Positions 35,401 through 42,701 of a stretch of 64,000 bases of DNA are shown here, piece after piece. The notes under the pieces were generated by a model. The model searched no databases and was not told the origin of the DNA. It saw only the letters and a program-made list of their open reading frames with translations. Numbering within the stretch: the first letter of the stretch is position 1; each line of letters starts with the position of its first letter. This DNA comes from Thermococcus zilligii AN1. GTDB lineage: Archaea; Methanobacteriota_B; Thermococci; Thermococcales; Thermococcaceae. The translations under genes were made by a program, and so were the position numbers. The DNA lies in NCBI RefSeq assembly GCF_000258515.1, contig NZ_AJLF01000001.1:186001-250000 (forward strand), in the 5' to 3' direction.

Positions 35401-35757
35401 TTCAGGAGGAGCAAGCCGGCCATAGTTGGAGTCGAAGTCCTCGAGGGCAGGATAAAGCCCGGGGTTACGCTCATCAAGGAAACCGGCGAGAGGGTTGGAA
35501 CGATAAAGTCCATCAAGAACAAGAACGACTTCGTGCAGGAGGCGAAGAAGGGCGACGCGGTTGCCATAGCAATCGAAGAGGCCATAGTGGGCAGGCACAT
35601 CCACCCGGGCGAGACCCTTTATGTTGACCTCAGCAAAAACGACGTCATTTTGCTCGCCAAACAGCTCAGGGACGAGCTGGAGGAGACCGACATAAAGGCC
35701 CTCAAGATGACGGCGAAGGTCAAGGAAAAGGAGGACCCGTTCTGGAGGGCGGTTTGA
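32488..35757 (+). CDS. infB: Translation initiation factor IF2/aIF5B with intein
   Basis: The 1089-residue precursor is the GTPase that joins ribosomal subunits during initiation. The N-extein is residues 1-20, ending in the P-loop GHVDHGK. The intein is residues 21-511. The C-extein resumes with [13 protein letters not shown], then has switch [10 protein letters not shown] and NKID. Spliced, the protein has 598 residues, the normal archaeal length. The ATG at 32488 after GAGGTGAG is preferred to the GTG at 32479. The factor works only after intein removal, since the insertion splits the GTP-binding loop between Lys20 and Thr512. Confidence 0.95.
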   Translation: MTKRIRQPIIAVLGHVDHGKCLLPEERVVLPSTGIVTLKDLFERSKGVVEKDEEREVRLLRQVVVGAVGDGRLSLLESPYVWRVRHRGKILRVRLKNWHGVGVTPEHPFLTTRGWVRADRLRPGDYVAVPRFIHGNEDREIFLSYVSSKVPRGWPVARPDGEGLKLPETDEEWKALFYFAGVMFGGGTQKIANNDVEVFERLRKLEALGVELKQIGRETSLEIELRKGKNALLSLLRHLFEFPGEKASGTRVPNVLFMAPKEYAAEFLRGYFDADGHVSLKDARIEVTSPSRGFVEDLSLVLLRYGIVSKIHRSEHTTLVISGRRNLLAFEEHVGFTVKEKAERLKRAIEKSKNSEAYPVFEELRRLRLLFGFTREELNSLVPFYSKYEGKEAPSYETLMRILDAIEKGSPALQHKLAALEGRSGDHSYLKALEKDGLIRDGRLTELGRELLEVWRNREFDSSDVEYLRNIAENFVFIPVEAVEEEEYDGYVYDLTTETHNFVANGILVHNTTLLDHIRHTNVAGKEAGGITQHIGATEVPIDVVKQLAGPLIQLWKGEIKLPGLLFIDTPGHEAFTSLRARGGSLADLAVLVVDINEGFQPQTIESIEILRKYRTPFIVAANKIDRIKDWKIGEDEPFLVNIKKQDQRALQELETKLWELIGKFYEMGFQANRFDRVQNFTRELAIVPISAKYGIGIPELLVLIAGLSQKYLEEKLKVEVEGPARGTILEVREELGLGTTIDVIIYDGTLRKDDIIVVGGKDKAIVTKIRALLKPKPLDEIRDPRFRFDQVDEVVAAAGVKIAAPGLEEALAGSPVIAARSEEEIEKARQEILSQIQSVVINTGKVGVIVKADTLGSLEALSKELSGKNIPIRKADVGNISKTDVMEALSVRDEDEKYGVILGFNVKVNEDAEEVAKARGVPIFVGNIIYKLIEDYEAWVRAEEERKKRELLKNVTFPGVIRLYPDERYVFRRSKPAIVGVEVLEGRIKPGVTLIKETGERVGTIKSIKNKNDFVQEAKKGDAVAIAIEEAIVGRHIHPGETLYVDLSKNDVILLAKQLRDELEETDIKALKMTAKVKEKEDPFWRAV
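32548..34020 (+). mobile_element. Intein in the IF2 P-loop with LAGLIDADG endonuclease
   Basis: The intein has 491 residues. It starts with Cys ([10 protein letters not shown]), has a block B region [20 protein letters not shown], and ends with [19 protein letters not shown], followed by Thr. The residues needed for splicing (Cys1, block B His, terminal His-Asn, +1 Thr) are all present. A DOD endonuclease lies in the middle; the second motif LRGYFDADG is intact, while the first reads FAGVMFGGG, where the catalytic acid should be. A winged-helix-like segment follows. Inteins at this site are known from other Thermococcales. The endonuclease is probably weak or dead. Confidence 0.93.
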
Positions 35758-35941
35758 GCGGCCCCACTTCAAATTTTCCCTTTTCTACGGGAGCAGAGCC
35801 CACTGGAGAAGTTCAAAGCTTCTCGAGAAGGCTTCAGCCATTCCCGGGTTCTTTCTTTGCTTCCCCGGCGGCCTCCCACAAGGCAGGAGAGCACCACCCG
35901 TTAAACTTTTCCTCCGGGGGAAATAAGGTCAGCTAAGCCCC
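35758..35941. other. Convergent intergenic region after infB
   Basis: This 184-base gap separates two convergent genes. A T-rich stretch (AAATTTTCCCTTTTC) follows infB and may end its transcript. I see no gene in it. Confidence 0.4.
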
Positions 35942-37246
35942 CTAAACCCGCGGGCTCGCTCTTTCTCTCCAAGTCCCCGAAAATCCCCTCCCCACGAGCT
36001 CCACAACGGCCTCCACGTGTGGCGTGTGCGGGAACATATCGATGAGAACGGCGTTTTCAATTCTGTAAGCCCTCTTCAAATGCTTCTCGTAGTCGAGTTT
36101 GAACGCTTTGGGGTTGCAGGAGACGTAGATGATTTTCTCAACGCCGCTTTTCACGAGAAGCCCGGCCGCTTCCTTCAGCCCCTTCCTCGGCGGGTCGACG
36201 ATGACGGTATCGTAGTCCCCTACCGGCGTCTCCTCCGCTTTCCCGACCCTAAAGACGGCATCGACACCGTTGAGTTCTGCGTTTCTGTTCGCCATCCCCA
36301 CTGCAAAGGGGTTCAGCTCAAGGCCTTCAACCCCGAACCCTTTCCTCGCAAGCCACACCCCAAAGGTGCCGACGCCTGAATAGAGGTCGAGAACCCTCTC
36401 TCCGTCCGTGAAGCCTTCAACGGCCCTGAGGAGGAGCGGTAAAGCGTAGCTGTTCGTCTGGAAGAAGCTGTTGGGGTGAATGAGATAGATGACGTCCCCG
36501 ATTTTCTCGCGCAGGTAAGGTTCCCCGGCAACGAGCTCCGCCTCGCCCTGCGGGTCGTCCCTTGTATCCCTCTTCAGGCTCCAGTAAAGCGAATCTGCGA
36601 AGGAGAAATGGCCCCTGAAAGCCTCCAAAACTTCTTCCGAAGGCTTCAGGTGGGCAATGAGGTTCACCATGACCTCGCCCGTGAACTTGCCTTCCCTCAC
36701 CTGGAGATAGTGAATGTCCCCGCTTTTCCCGCTTAAATCCCATGGCTTGAGGCGTGTTTCCTCGAGAAATTCGCGTAAAGAACGGAGGTATTCCATGGTT
36801 CTCTTCGAGAAGACGGGGCACTCCCTCAGGTTGACGACGCCCAAGGGGTTCCCGTACTCCTTGAGGCCAGTCCCACCACCGGTCACGATGAAATTGCTGA
36901 GATTCCTAAAGCCCCAGATTTTCGGCGAACCCCTGATTTCGGCTTTTATCCCGGCGATCCTCTCAAAAAGCTCCGCCTTTAGCCTGAGCTGCTCCTTATA
37001 CTTCAGCCCCTGCCAGAGGCAACCGCCGCAGGTTCCAAAGTGGGGGCATCTCGCCCCCTGTCTCAGGGGAGACCCCTCGATAAGCTCAAAATCGAGCGCC
37101 AGTCTCCTTTCAAAGCGGTGTTTTTTCTTCTTAACTTCCACAAAGTCGCCGGGATAGGCAAAAGGGACGTAGAATCTTTTCCCGTTGACCTCAAGCACGC
37201 CGAGGCCGTCGTCGCTGATGCCTGCAACCCTACCTTTCGGGCTCAT
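35942..37246 (-). CDS. RNA (uracil-5-)-methyltransferase, TrmA/RumA (RlmD) family
   Basis: The 434-residue SAM enzyme makes 5-methyluridine in rRNA or tRNA. An N-terminal TRAM domain (VAGISDDGLGVLEVNGKRFY) is followed by a Fe-S motif (CPHFGTCGGCLWQ plus a later cysteine), and then the Rossmann catalytic domain. That domain has VLDLYSGVGTFGVWLARKG, the IVDPPRKG motif and the catalytic cysteine in YVSCNPKAF. Thermococcales carry two such paralogues, one for 23S rRNA and one for tRNA position 54; which one this is cannot be decided here. A TATA box (minus strand, 37273-37265) about 20 bases before the ATG makes the transcript leaderless. Confidence 0.88.
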   Translation of the reverse strand: MSPKGRVAGISDDGLGVLEVNGKRFYVPFAYPGDFVEVKKKKHRFERRLALDFELIEGSPLRQGARCPHFGTCGGCLWQGLKYKEQLRLKAELFERIAGIKAEIRGSPKIWGFRNLSNFIVTGGGTGLKEYGNPLGVVNLRECPVFSKRTMEYLRSLREFLEETRLKPWDLSGKSGDIHYLQVREGKFTGEVMVNLIAHLKPSEEVLEAFRGHFSFADSLYWSLKRDTRDDPQGEAELVAGEPYLREKIGDVIYLIHPNSFFQTNSYALPLLLRAVEGFTDGERVLDLYSGVGTFGVWLARKGFGVEGLELNPFAVGMANRNAELNGVDAVFRVGKAEETPVGDYDTVIVDPPRKGLKEAAGLLVKSGVEKIIYVSCNPKAFKLDYEKHLKRAYRIENAVLIDMFPHTPHVEAVVELVGRGFSGTWRERASPRV

Positions 37247-37291
37247 GTCCCCAGCTTGGGGGAGGTTTTTAAGAAACTTTTCCCGGCAAAA

Positions 37292-37301
37292 AGCTTTTAT
37301 A
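37292..37301 (+). promoter_or_regulatory. Promoter of the zinc-ribbon protein gene
   Basis: GCTTTTATAT is a TATA box; GGTGGT lies before ATG 37332. It is divergent from the methyltransferase promoter at 37265-37273. Confidence 0.6.
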
Positions 37302-37331
37302 TCTCAGCTCCTACTAAACATGGTGGTAACC

Positions 37332-37508
37332 ATGGAAAAGCGTCAGCTCACGTGTCCCCTCTGCGGTGGGACAGAGTTTCAGGTCGAGGAGGGCAAGCTC
37401 GACAGCAAGTGGGGTTTTACAGCCCACAAGGTCAGGATAGCCATCTGCAAGAACTGCGGCTACGTCATGCTCTTCTACGAGGGGAGGACGATATGGGACT
37501 TCGACTGA
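37332..37508 (+). CDS. Small zinc-ribbon protein, 58 aa
   Basis: Two CxxC knuckles, CPLCGG (about residues 7-12) and CKNCGY (about 42-47), define a zinc ribbon of the nucleic-acid-binding type. The ATG at 37332 follows GGTGGT. Between the knuckles is a short segment (EFQVEEGKLDSKWGFTAHKV). The ligand is unknown; it may bind nucleic acid or act as an adaptor. It is transcribed alone. Confidence 0.75.
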   Translation: MEKRQLTCPLCGGTEFQVEEGKLDSKWGFTAHKVRIAICKNCGYVMLFYEGRTIWDFD

Positions 37509-37551
37509 GTGATAACCCTTAAATACTCGCTCCTATTTTTCCGGTGGTTGG

Positions 37552-37838
37552 ATGAAGCCAAAGGTTTTCATAGGAGCATGAAATACCGAGGGAGCTCTTC
37601 CTCGAAAAGGTTCGCGACGCGGATAAATTCGTCCGCTCCGGGGAGTGGAAGCGGAAAGGCGTTGCCTGGCACCCGCTCATGTTCCTCGGCCCCGCACCTC
37701 GGAAGCGCCACCTACGGGGCCAGGGAGGGGATGGCCGAGCTCGTCGCTAAGAACCTCATAGCATTCAAGAACGGCCAGGTTCCGCCGACGCTCGTGAACA
37801 GGGAGGTGGTAAAGGTAAGAAAGCCGGGCTTTGACTGA
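37552..37838 (+). pseudogene. Glyoxylate/hydroxypyruvate reductase remnant with two deletions
   Basis: The fragment keeps three pieces of a D-2-hydroxyacid dehydrogenase (GyaR type). The first is MKPKVFI at the ATG (37552). Next, after a stop and a shift, come FLEKVRDAD and [17 protein letters not shown]. Last, in a third frame from about 37690, comes [20 protein letters not shown] through to [12 protein letters not shown] and the stop. The middle of the protein, including the NAD-binding GxGxxG, is missing, and a second deletion joins DAD to KFVRSG. The TATA box (CCTTAAATAC, about 37517) and ribosome binding site are intact, so the region is still likely transcribed. The parent enzyme has about 330 residues; about 95 remain. 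Confidence 0.85.
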
Positions 37839-37917
37839 GTTCCTTTTAATTCCTCCGGGAATGTTGAGCCCCTCGCCGGAAGTTGATGGACTGGATCATG
37901 CCTGAGCGGTGGTGGAT

Positions 37918-38739
37918 ATGAAGTGCCTGGTCGCAGGTCACGTCGTCAGAGACATCATCAGAAAAGGGGGAAAGACCCTCGAACGACTTGGCGGCGGTGC
38001 CTACCACTCCGCCCTTGCCCTCTCCAAGTTCTGTGACGTTGAGATACTGACTTCCTTTGCTGACCTGCCTGAGGAATGGGTGAACCAGCTGGAGTCAATA
38101 GGAAAGCTCAGGGTTGTTCCATCCGATTCCACAACAACTTACGAGCTCACTTACCTGGACGGGAACACCAGGAGGCTTAAACTCCTCGACAGGGCCTCCC
38201 CTTTGGAAGAATTGCCCCCAAAGCGTTATGATGTTGTTCTGCTGAACCCCGTTGCCTCCGAGATTTCTCCCGATGTGGTTACCCTCGCAAGGGAGCGCTT
38301 TTCTCTCGTGGCTGCCGACCTTCAGGGGTTCATACGCCTGCCAGACCCCGGACCGGTCAGTTATACGCCCGTAGATGGCTCGGTCTTTAGGGGGCTCTCA
38401 ATCCTGCACTCAGACGCCGTGGAGTTCAGTTACCTCAGGAACTTCTCCCCGGCGGATGTGGAGGTTCTCCTGATTTCCGATGGCCCCAGGGAGGAACGGG
38501 CTTTCTTGCGGGGTAAAGAGCATTCCTTCCGTCCGCTTCCCAGAAAAGTGGACGAATCGACTGGGGCGGGAGACGTTTTTCTGGGCTCTTTTACCGGGTT
38601 CTATCTCAGCTGTCCCTTTGTCCAATCACTGAAGAGAGCTGTTGCCTTTACGGCGCTCTTCCTGGAGAGGAGAAGCGCCGACTTTGCCCCGGATGAAGTC
38701 AATGAGCTCGCCCTGGAGGTTGAGGTGAAAAGGGTATAA
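37918..38739 (+). CDS. PfkB-family carbohydrate kinase
   Basis: The 273-residue ribokinase-like kinase has the anion-hole motif [12 protein letters not shown] (about residues 207-218) with the catalytic aspartate, and an N-terminal [14 protein letters not shown] substrate loop. It is shorter than the 300-residue average; the lid is reduced. GGTGGTGG precedes ATG 37918. The substrate, sugar or nucleoside, cannot be named. A TATA-like CCTTTTAATT lies about 37842. Confidence 0.82.
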   Translation: MKCLVAGHVVRDIIRKGGKTLERLGGGAYHSALALSKFCDVEILTSFADLPEEWVNQLESIGKLRVVPSDSTTTYELTYLDGNTRRLKLLDRASPLEELPPKRYDVVLLNPVASEISPDVVTLARERFSLVAADLQGFIRLPDPGPVSYTPVDGSVFRGLSILHSDAVEFSYLRNFSPADVEVLLISDGPREERAFLRGKEHSFRPLPRKVDESTGAGDVFLGSFTGFYLSCPFVQSLKRAVAFTALFLERRSADFAPDEVNELALEVEVKRV

Positions 38740-38824
38740 AGCCCAAAGCTTAATCCAACACACCGATGAGGAGACGTCAGCACGCTGAACGGTGATGAGA
38801 AGGGACTTCCCCGAGGTGGTTGAT

Positions 38825-39340
38825 ATGGAAAGACACGTCCTGATCGTCAAGGCACCGGACGGTGCCGAGATAGGGCCCTTCGCCGAGGAAGTTAAGCGGC
38901 TTGCCGAGGGGCATGGCTTAAGGGCAGAGCTTCACCGCTGCATTGGTCTCACCGTTGATGCCGTCATAATCTACAACAACGGCATCGTTCTCATTAAAAG
39001 AAAGAACGAGCCCTTCAAAGGTCACTATGCCCTCCCCGGGGGCTTCGTGGAGTACGGAGAAACCGTGGAGCAGGCGGTTGTGCGGGAGGCCAGAGAGGAG
39101 ACAGGTCTGAACATCAGGCCAATTAAGCTGGTTGGGGTTTACTCCGACCCGAAAAGGGACCCCCGGGGACACACAGTTACCGTGGCCTTCCTTTGCATCG
39201 GGGAAGGAGAACTGAAGGCCGGTGACGATGCCGGGGAAGTCTTTGTTTTTCCCGTGGATGAGGCTTTGAAGCTCCCCCTGGCCTTTGATCACGGAGAAAT
39301 TCTGAGGGATGCCCTTGGGAGGGATTGGCTTGAGGGTTGA
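38825..39340 (+). CDS. NUDIX hydrolase, ADP-ribose pyrophosphatase-like
   Basis: The 171-residue protein has a full NUDIX box, [18 protein letters not shown] followed by REETGL, with all catalytic glutamates (about residues 74-96). A preceding variable N-terminal domain of about 45 residues ([19 protein letters not shown]) is unusual for simple ADP-ribose pyrophosphatases. The ATG at 38825 follows GAGGTGG. It overlaps the Mth938-like gene by 11 bases if that gene starts at TTG 39330. Confidence 0.85.
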   Translation: MERHVLIVKAPDGAEIGPFAEEVKRLAEGHGLRAELHRCIGLTVDAVIIYNNGIVLIKRKNEPFKGHYALPGGFVEYGETVEQAVVREAREETGLNIRPIKLVGVYSDPKRDPRGHTVTVAFLCIGEGELKAGDDAGEVFVFPVDEALKLPLAFDHGEILRDALGRDWLEG

Positions 39341-39686
39341 GTACCCATCCTTTGGCAGGATAACCGTGGAAGGAGACGTCTATGGTCACGATATTGTGGT
39401 TTATCCAAGCGGGAGAGTTGAGAGGCGGAAGAAGTGGATAAGCAAGGAGAAACACGGTACCAGCCATAGACTTGATCCAGAGGAGCTAAAGGAATACCTT
39501 ACCGAGGATTTCGACTTGCTGCTCGTTGGAACCGGCATGTACGGGAAGCTTTCCCTTCTCCCCGAGAGCAGAAAGCTGGCTGAGGGGAAGGAGGTCATAG
39601 AACTCCCGACTGGCGAAGCGGTGAAGGTTTTCAGCGAGGAGAGCGGGAAGAGAAGGGTTCTGGCGATATTCCACGTCACCTGCTGA
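39330..39686 (+). CDS. Mth938-like domain protein (DUF498)
   Basis: The 118-residue protein carries the Mth938/DUF498 domain ([50 protein letters not shown]) of the NDUFAF3-like fold, of unknown biochemical role. GGGAGGG lies 6 bases before TTG 39330, which gives the typical N-terminus LRVEYPSFG; the upstream ATG at 39309 has a poorly placed site. It is co-transcribed with the NUDIX gene through overlap. Confidence 0.75.
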   Translation: MRVEYPSFGRITVEGDVYGHDIVVYPSGRVERRKKWISKEKHGTSHRLDPEELKEYLTEDFDLLLVGTGMYGKLSLLPESRKLAEGKEVIELPTGEAVKVFSEESGKRRVLAIFHVTC

Positions 39687-39704
39687 ACCATTTTTGTGCA
39701 GTAA

Positions 39705-39716
39705 GAGTTATAATGG
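39705..39716 (+). promoter_or_regulatory. Promoter of the PTPS-like gene
   Basis: GAGTTATAATGG is a TATA box; GGTGAG lies before ATG 39745. Confidence 0.55.
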
Positions 39717-39744
39717 CCTGGCCCAAGTCCTCCCGGTGAGTGGG

Positions 39745-40206
39745 ATGGCGTTTAGAATCTCTGAGAGGAAGATAGGCTGGCACAAGGACTTCGACAGCTC
39801 CCACTTTCTGGCATTACCCTACGAGAGCAAGTGCCTCCGCATACACGGCCACACCTACAACGTTGACGTGGAAATATGGGGGGAGCTCAACGAGAACGGC
39901 ATGATATTCGACTTCAACCACCTCAGCAACCTCGTGAAGCTCCTCGACCACAGAATCCTGGTAAGCGAGGAGTGGGTCTCCCAGAGGGGAGGAGGGAAGC
40001 TTGTCATCGAGAAGAACGGGAAGAGGATAGAGCTCCCGGAAAACGAGGCAGTCGTCCTCAACAGGCCAAACGTTACTGCGGAGTACATTGCCGAGTGGTT
40101 TGCAGAAAGAATAGCCGAGAAGGCCGGGGAAAACGTGAGAAAGATAAGGGTCAGGGTCTGGGAGGACCCGAGGAGCCATGCCGAAGTAACGCTGGAAAGG
40201 GCCTGA
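39745..40206 (+). CDS. 6-pyruvoyl-tetrahydropterin synthase family protein
   Basis: The 153-residue protein belongs to the PTPS/QueD fold. The zinc ligands are H20, H34 and H36 (DSSHFLALP and CLRIHGHTYNV), with C30 at the catalytic position. A glutamate near residue 140 (VRVWEDPRSHAEV) would hold the pterin. In Pyrococcus a PTPS of this type (PTPS-VI) is implicated in making 6-hydroxymethyl-dihydropterin, the substrate of MptE; MptE is encoded at 17597. Queuosine-type function (QueD) is the alternative. Confidence 0.85.
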   Translation: MAFRISERKIGWHKDFDSSHFLALPYESKCLRIHGHTYNVDVEIWGELNENGMIFDFNHLSNLVKLLDHRILVSEEWVSQRGGGKLVIEKNGKRIELPENEAVVLNRPNVTAEYIAEWFAERIAEKAGENVRKIRVRVWEDPRSHAEVTLERA

Positions 40207-40398
40207 CGGCTCTCTTTTTTGAAGCTTACGCTGGCGCTTCCGCATTTTTCCTTAAAGGCTCTGACCAGTAGGATGCTGGCTTGCTTACTGGGGGAAGTCC
40301 GGCCTCATCAAGCCCTTGATCCCGGGGAGAACGCTTATCATTGCGGTTCTGGTGTCCTTCATCAAAACTCTTTTTAGGCCTGGGGACGAGAAGAGCAC
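40207..40398. other. Intergenic region upstream of the Mrp antiporter operon
   Basis: The 192-base gap carries a stem-loop ATCAA-GCCC-TTGAT near 40307-40320 and the operon's TATA-like CTCTTTTTAGG at 40366-40376. The ATG at 40399 has no clear ribosome binding site, so a leaderless transcript is likely. No gene is seen. Confidence 0.4.
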
Positions 40399-41052
40399 AT
40401 GAGCCGCGTTCACCTTTACCTGAAGAGCCGCCTTGAGAATGTCCGGAGGAGGCTTCTCTACGAGAGCTACGAAGCGAGGAAGCTCCCGACCTGGGAAAGG
40501 GTTGCCATAACGTGGCTGGCTCTCTTCATCTTCTGGCTCGTCATAAGTGGCAAGTTCTCACCATCCCACGTTGTGACCGGGCTCGCTGTGACTTTCATAG
40601 TGGCACTCATCACGAGGGACTTCCTGACGGACGACATAAGGCAAACCGGCCACCTTCTCTCAAAAGCCGCTTATATATTCTTCTTCCTGGTTCCCCAGTA
40701 CCTCTTTATAATGGCCTTCCGCCTGCTCGAGAGCAACCTCAGGGTTGTCAAAAACGTCATCTTCATGGATATAAACCCGGGGATAGTCAAGGTGAAGTCA
40801 GAGTTGCACTCCAACACGGGTCTAACGATTCTGGCGAACTCCATAACGCTAACTCCGGGGACACTGACGCTCGACGTTGATAAGAAGCTCGGCGAGGCCT
40901 ACCTCTACGTCCACTGGATTGATGTGGAAACCCTTGACGTGGAGAAAGCTGGAATAAAGATAAAGGGGGAGCTGGAGGAATGGCTGAAGAAAATATCTGG
41001 TGATACTGCCTTACGCTGTAGCATTCCTACTCTTCACGACCGCGCTGGTTAG
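40399..41052 (+). CDS. mnhE: Mrp-type Na+/H+ antiporter subunit E
   Basis: The 217-residue MnhE/MrpE has hydrophobic segments at about 35-75 and 88-115, then a conserved soluble tail (LTILANSITLTPGTLTLDVD). It opens an eight-gene Mrp cluster. The extra N-terminal basic region of about 30 residues is unusual. The end overlaps mnhF by 53 bases. It corresponds to MbhA of the membrane-bound hydrogenase. Confidence 0.88.
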   Translation: MSRVHLYLKSRLENVRRRLLYESYEARKLPTWERVAITWLALFIFWLVISGKFSPSHVVTGLAVTFIVALITRDFLTDDIRQTGHLLSKAAYIFFFLVPQYLFIMAFRLLESNLRVVKNVIFMDINPGIVKVKSELHSNTGLTILANSITLTPGTLTLDVDKKLGEAYLYVHWIDVETLDVEKAGIKIKGELEEWLKKISGDTALRCSIPTLHDRAG

Positions 41053-41251
41053 TTACAGAATCCTCCTCGGTCCTACGATAGCTGACAGAGCGGTTGCGCT
41101 CAACACAGCCACTACCAAAGCCGTTTTGATAATCGCGATGCTTTCGCTACTCTATGATGCCCCTTACCTCCTCGACGTAGGCATAGTCCTCCTCATGGTG
41201 AACGCCGTCGGGGGACTCATCATAGCGAAGTACCTGGAGGTGAGGGCGTGA
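41000..41251 (+). CDS. mnhF: Mrp-type Na+/H+ antiporter subunit F
   Basis: The 83-residue MnhF has three membrane segments and the family sequence YRILLGPTIADRAVALNTA. It starts at GTG 41000 inside mnhE, an unusually long overlap, after AGAAAATATCTG with only a weak ribosome binding site. It is equivalent to MbhB. Confidence 0.87.
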   Translation: MILPYAVAFLLFTTALVSYRILLGPTIADRAVALNTATTKAVLIIAMLSLLYDAPYLLDVGIVLLMVNAVGGLIIAKYLEVRA

Positions 41252-41562
41252 TAGAGTGGGCCTTCCTCCTCTTTGGTCTCTTCATCATGCTCTTTGGAAC
41301 CCTCGGTCTGCTCCGCTTCCCTGATGTCTACACGAGGCTCCACGCCACGGCCAAGTGCGACACGGGAGGGGCCATAAGCATACTCATCGCCCTCGCGCTC
41401 GCCTCGGATCTCCCCCTAGCGGGAAAGCTTAAGTTCTTCGTCATAGCATTCATGATAGCCATGATAAATCCAATGGTGAGCCACGCCATAGCGAGGGCAG
41501 CTTACAGGAGAGGTATAAAACCGAAAGCGGTGGTGGACATGTATGCCTGGGACAATTCATGA
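41248..41562 (+). CDS. mnhG: Mrp-type Na+/H+ antiporter subunit G
   Basis: The 104-residue MnhG shows GTLGLLRFPDVYTRLHATAK, the hallmark of the family, and three membrane segments. It starts at GTG 41248, overlapping the stop of mnhF. It is equivalent to MbhC. Confidence 0.9.
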   Translation: MIEWAFLLFGLFIMLFGTLGLLRFPDVYTRLHATAKCDTGGAISILIALALASDLPLAGKLKFFVIAFMIAMINPMVSHAIARAAYRRGIKPKAVVDMYAWDNS

Positions 41563-41773
41563 ACTCCTCCTCGTCGCGATAGTGCTCCTGGCTGTTTCGG
41601 TGGTCGAGGCGGGGGAGCTCACATCCTCGGTCCTACGTTACGCCCTGCTGAGCCTGGCCTTTATCATAGTGCTCATTCAGCTCAGAGCGCCCGACGTTGC
41701 CCTCTCCGCCGTTGTAGTCGGGGCGATAGTGACCGGGTTGTTCCTTTACACGATTAAGGAGGTGGGAGAGTGA
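41543..41773 (+). CDS. DUF4040 antiporter subunit (MbhD-like)
   Basis: The 76-residue protein has two or three membrane segments and the motif IQLRAPDVALSAVVVGAIVTGL of DUF4040, the domain found in the C-terminal part of MrpA. It stands for that part of MrpA as a separate gene, as in the Mbh hydrogenase. It overlaps mnhG and the next gene by short spans. Confidence 0.84.
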   Translation: MPGTIHELLLVAIVLLAVSVVEAGELTSSVLRYALLSLAFIIVLIQLRAPDVALSAVVVGAIVTGLFLYTIKEVGE

Positions 41774-42054
41774 AGCGCCTTATCGGGGCGCTCCTGAGCG
41801 GTGCCCTCCTGCTGGAGCTCCTCACCCTGGACTACACGAAAGTGATAGGTGGGAGCTACGCCTATTACGTCTCCCACTGGCGCGATGTAGGGATTCCGAA
41901 CCTCGTTACGGCAATCCTCGCCGACTGGAGGGCCTATGACAGTCTCGGCGAGGCCACGCTCCTTTTTACGGCAGTTACGGGCTTCTATCTCCTTCTGGGG
42001 GGAGGAAAAGGTGAAGATGAGCCTCGTGGTCAGGACGAGCACAAAGCTCGTTAG
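41770..42054 (+). CDS. MbhE-like antiporter subunit
   Basis: The 94-residue protein carries two membrane segments separated by a loop (HWRDVGIPNLVTAILADWRAYDSLGEATLLFTAVTGF, in pieces) typical of the MrpA C-terminal/MrpB N-terminal domain. It starts with GTG 41770 after GGTGGGA. Its tail (GGGKGEDEPRGQDEHKAR) overlaps the start of mnhB by 44 bases. Confidence 0.82.
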   Translation: MKRLIGALLSGALLLELLTLDYTKVIGGSYAYYVSHWRDVGIPNLVTAILADWRAYDSLGEATLLFTAVTGFYLLLGGGKGEDEPRGQDEHKAR

Positions 42055-42418
42055 CCCCTTCCTCGTCACTTATGGGGCATACCTCACGATTTACAGCTAC
42101 GAGAGCCCGGGAGGTGGCTTCCAGGCGGGGGTTATCTTCGCGGTAAGCGTGATACTCCTGATGACCGCCTACGGTTATAAGAGAACGAAGAAGCACTTTC
42201 CACTCAGGACGGCCCAGCTCGTTGAAGCCTCATCGGCCCTTTTCATTGTGGCGGTGGCTCTAGCTGGACTGGCCTTTGGAGGCTTCTTTCTCAACTTCCT
42301 CCGTCCATATGTCCCGGGCGGAACGATCATGGCATTCAACATAGGCGTCGCCCTCAAGGTGGGTACTGCGTTTGTCCTCGTCTTCTACGCACTCTCGAGG
42401 TGGGTCGACCGTGATTAA
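42011..42418 (+). CDS. mnhB: Mrp-type Na+/H+ antiporter subunit B
   Basis: The 135-residue MnhB has four membrane segments and the family motif YESPGGGFQAGVIFA. GTG 42011 lies after GGAGGAAAAG and is preferred to ATG 42017. It corresponds to MbhF. Confidence 0.88.
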   Translation: MKMSLVVRTSTKLVSPFLVTYGAYLTIYSYESPGGGFQAGVIFAVSVILLMTAYGYKRTKKHFPLRTAQLVEASSALFIVAVALAGLAFGGFFLNFLRPYVPGGTIMAFNIGVALKVGTAFVLVFYALSRWVDRD

Positions 42419-42701
42419 CGCAGAAATCGCTGGAATAGTCGTCATGCTTATAGGGCTCTACGGTCTCATATCAAAGGAGGAGCCCATAAAACAGGTGATA
42501 TCAATAAATGTGGTCTCCGTTGGGCTAATTCTCTTCTTCGTTGGTTCCGGCTACGTTGAAGGAGGGGACTTCCCAGTGATGCCCTCCAATCCCGTTGACC
42601 CGCTCCCGGCCACGCTGATGCTAACCACTCTGGTCGTTGACGTTGCCATAACTGCCCTAGCGCTTGCCTTAATACTGCGCATGGGGAGGGATGGGCGTTG
42701 A
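42411..42701 (+). CDS. mnhC: Mrp-type Na+/H+ antiporter subunit C
   Basis: The 96-residue MnhC resembles NuoK: three membrane segments and the DPLPATLMLTTLVVDVAITALALAL motif, in pieces. It starts at GTG 42411, overlapping the mnhB stop by 8 bases; the ATG at 42372 is too far inside mnhB. It corresponds to MbhG. Confidence 0.87.
   Translation: MINAEIAGIVVMLIGLYGLISKEEPIKQVISINVVSVGLILFFVGSGYVEGGDFPVMPSNPVDPLPATLMLTTLVVDVAITALALALILRMGRDGR

Noticed and set aside
40290-40304. GGGGGAAGTCCGGCC resembling the conserved GAGGAAAGTCCGGGC of RNase P RNA
   Set aside because: The gap is only 192 bases, too short for the archaeal RNA of roughly 300 bases, and other conserved regions are absent.
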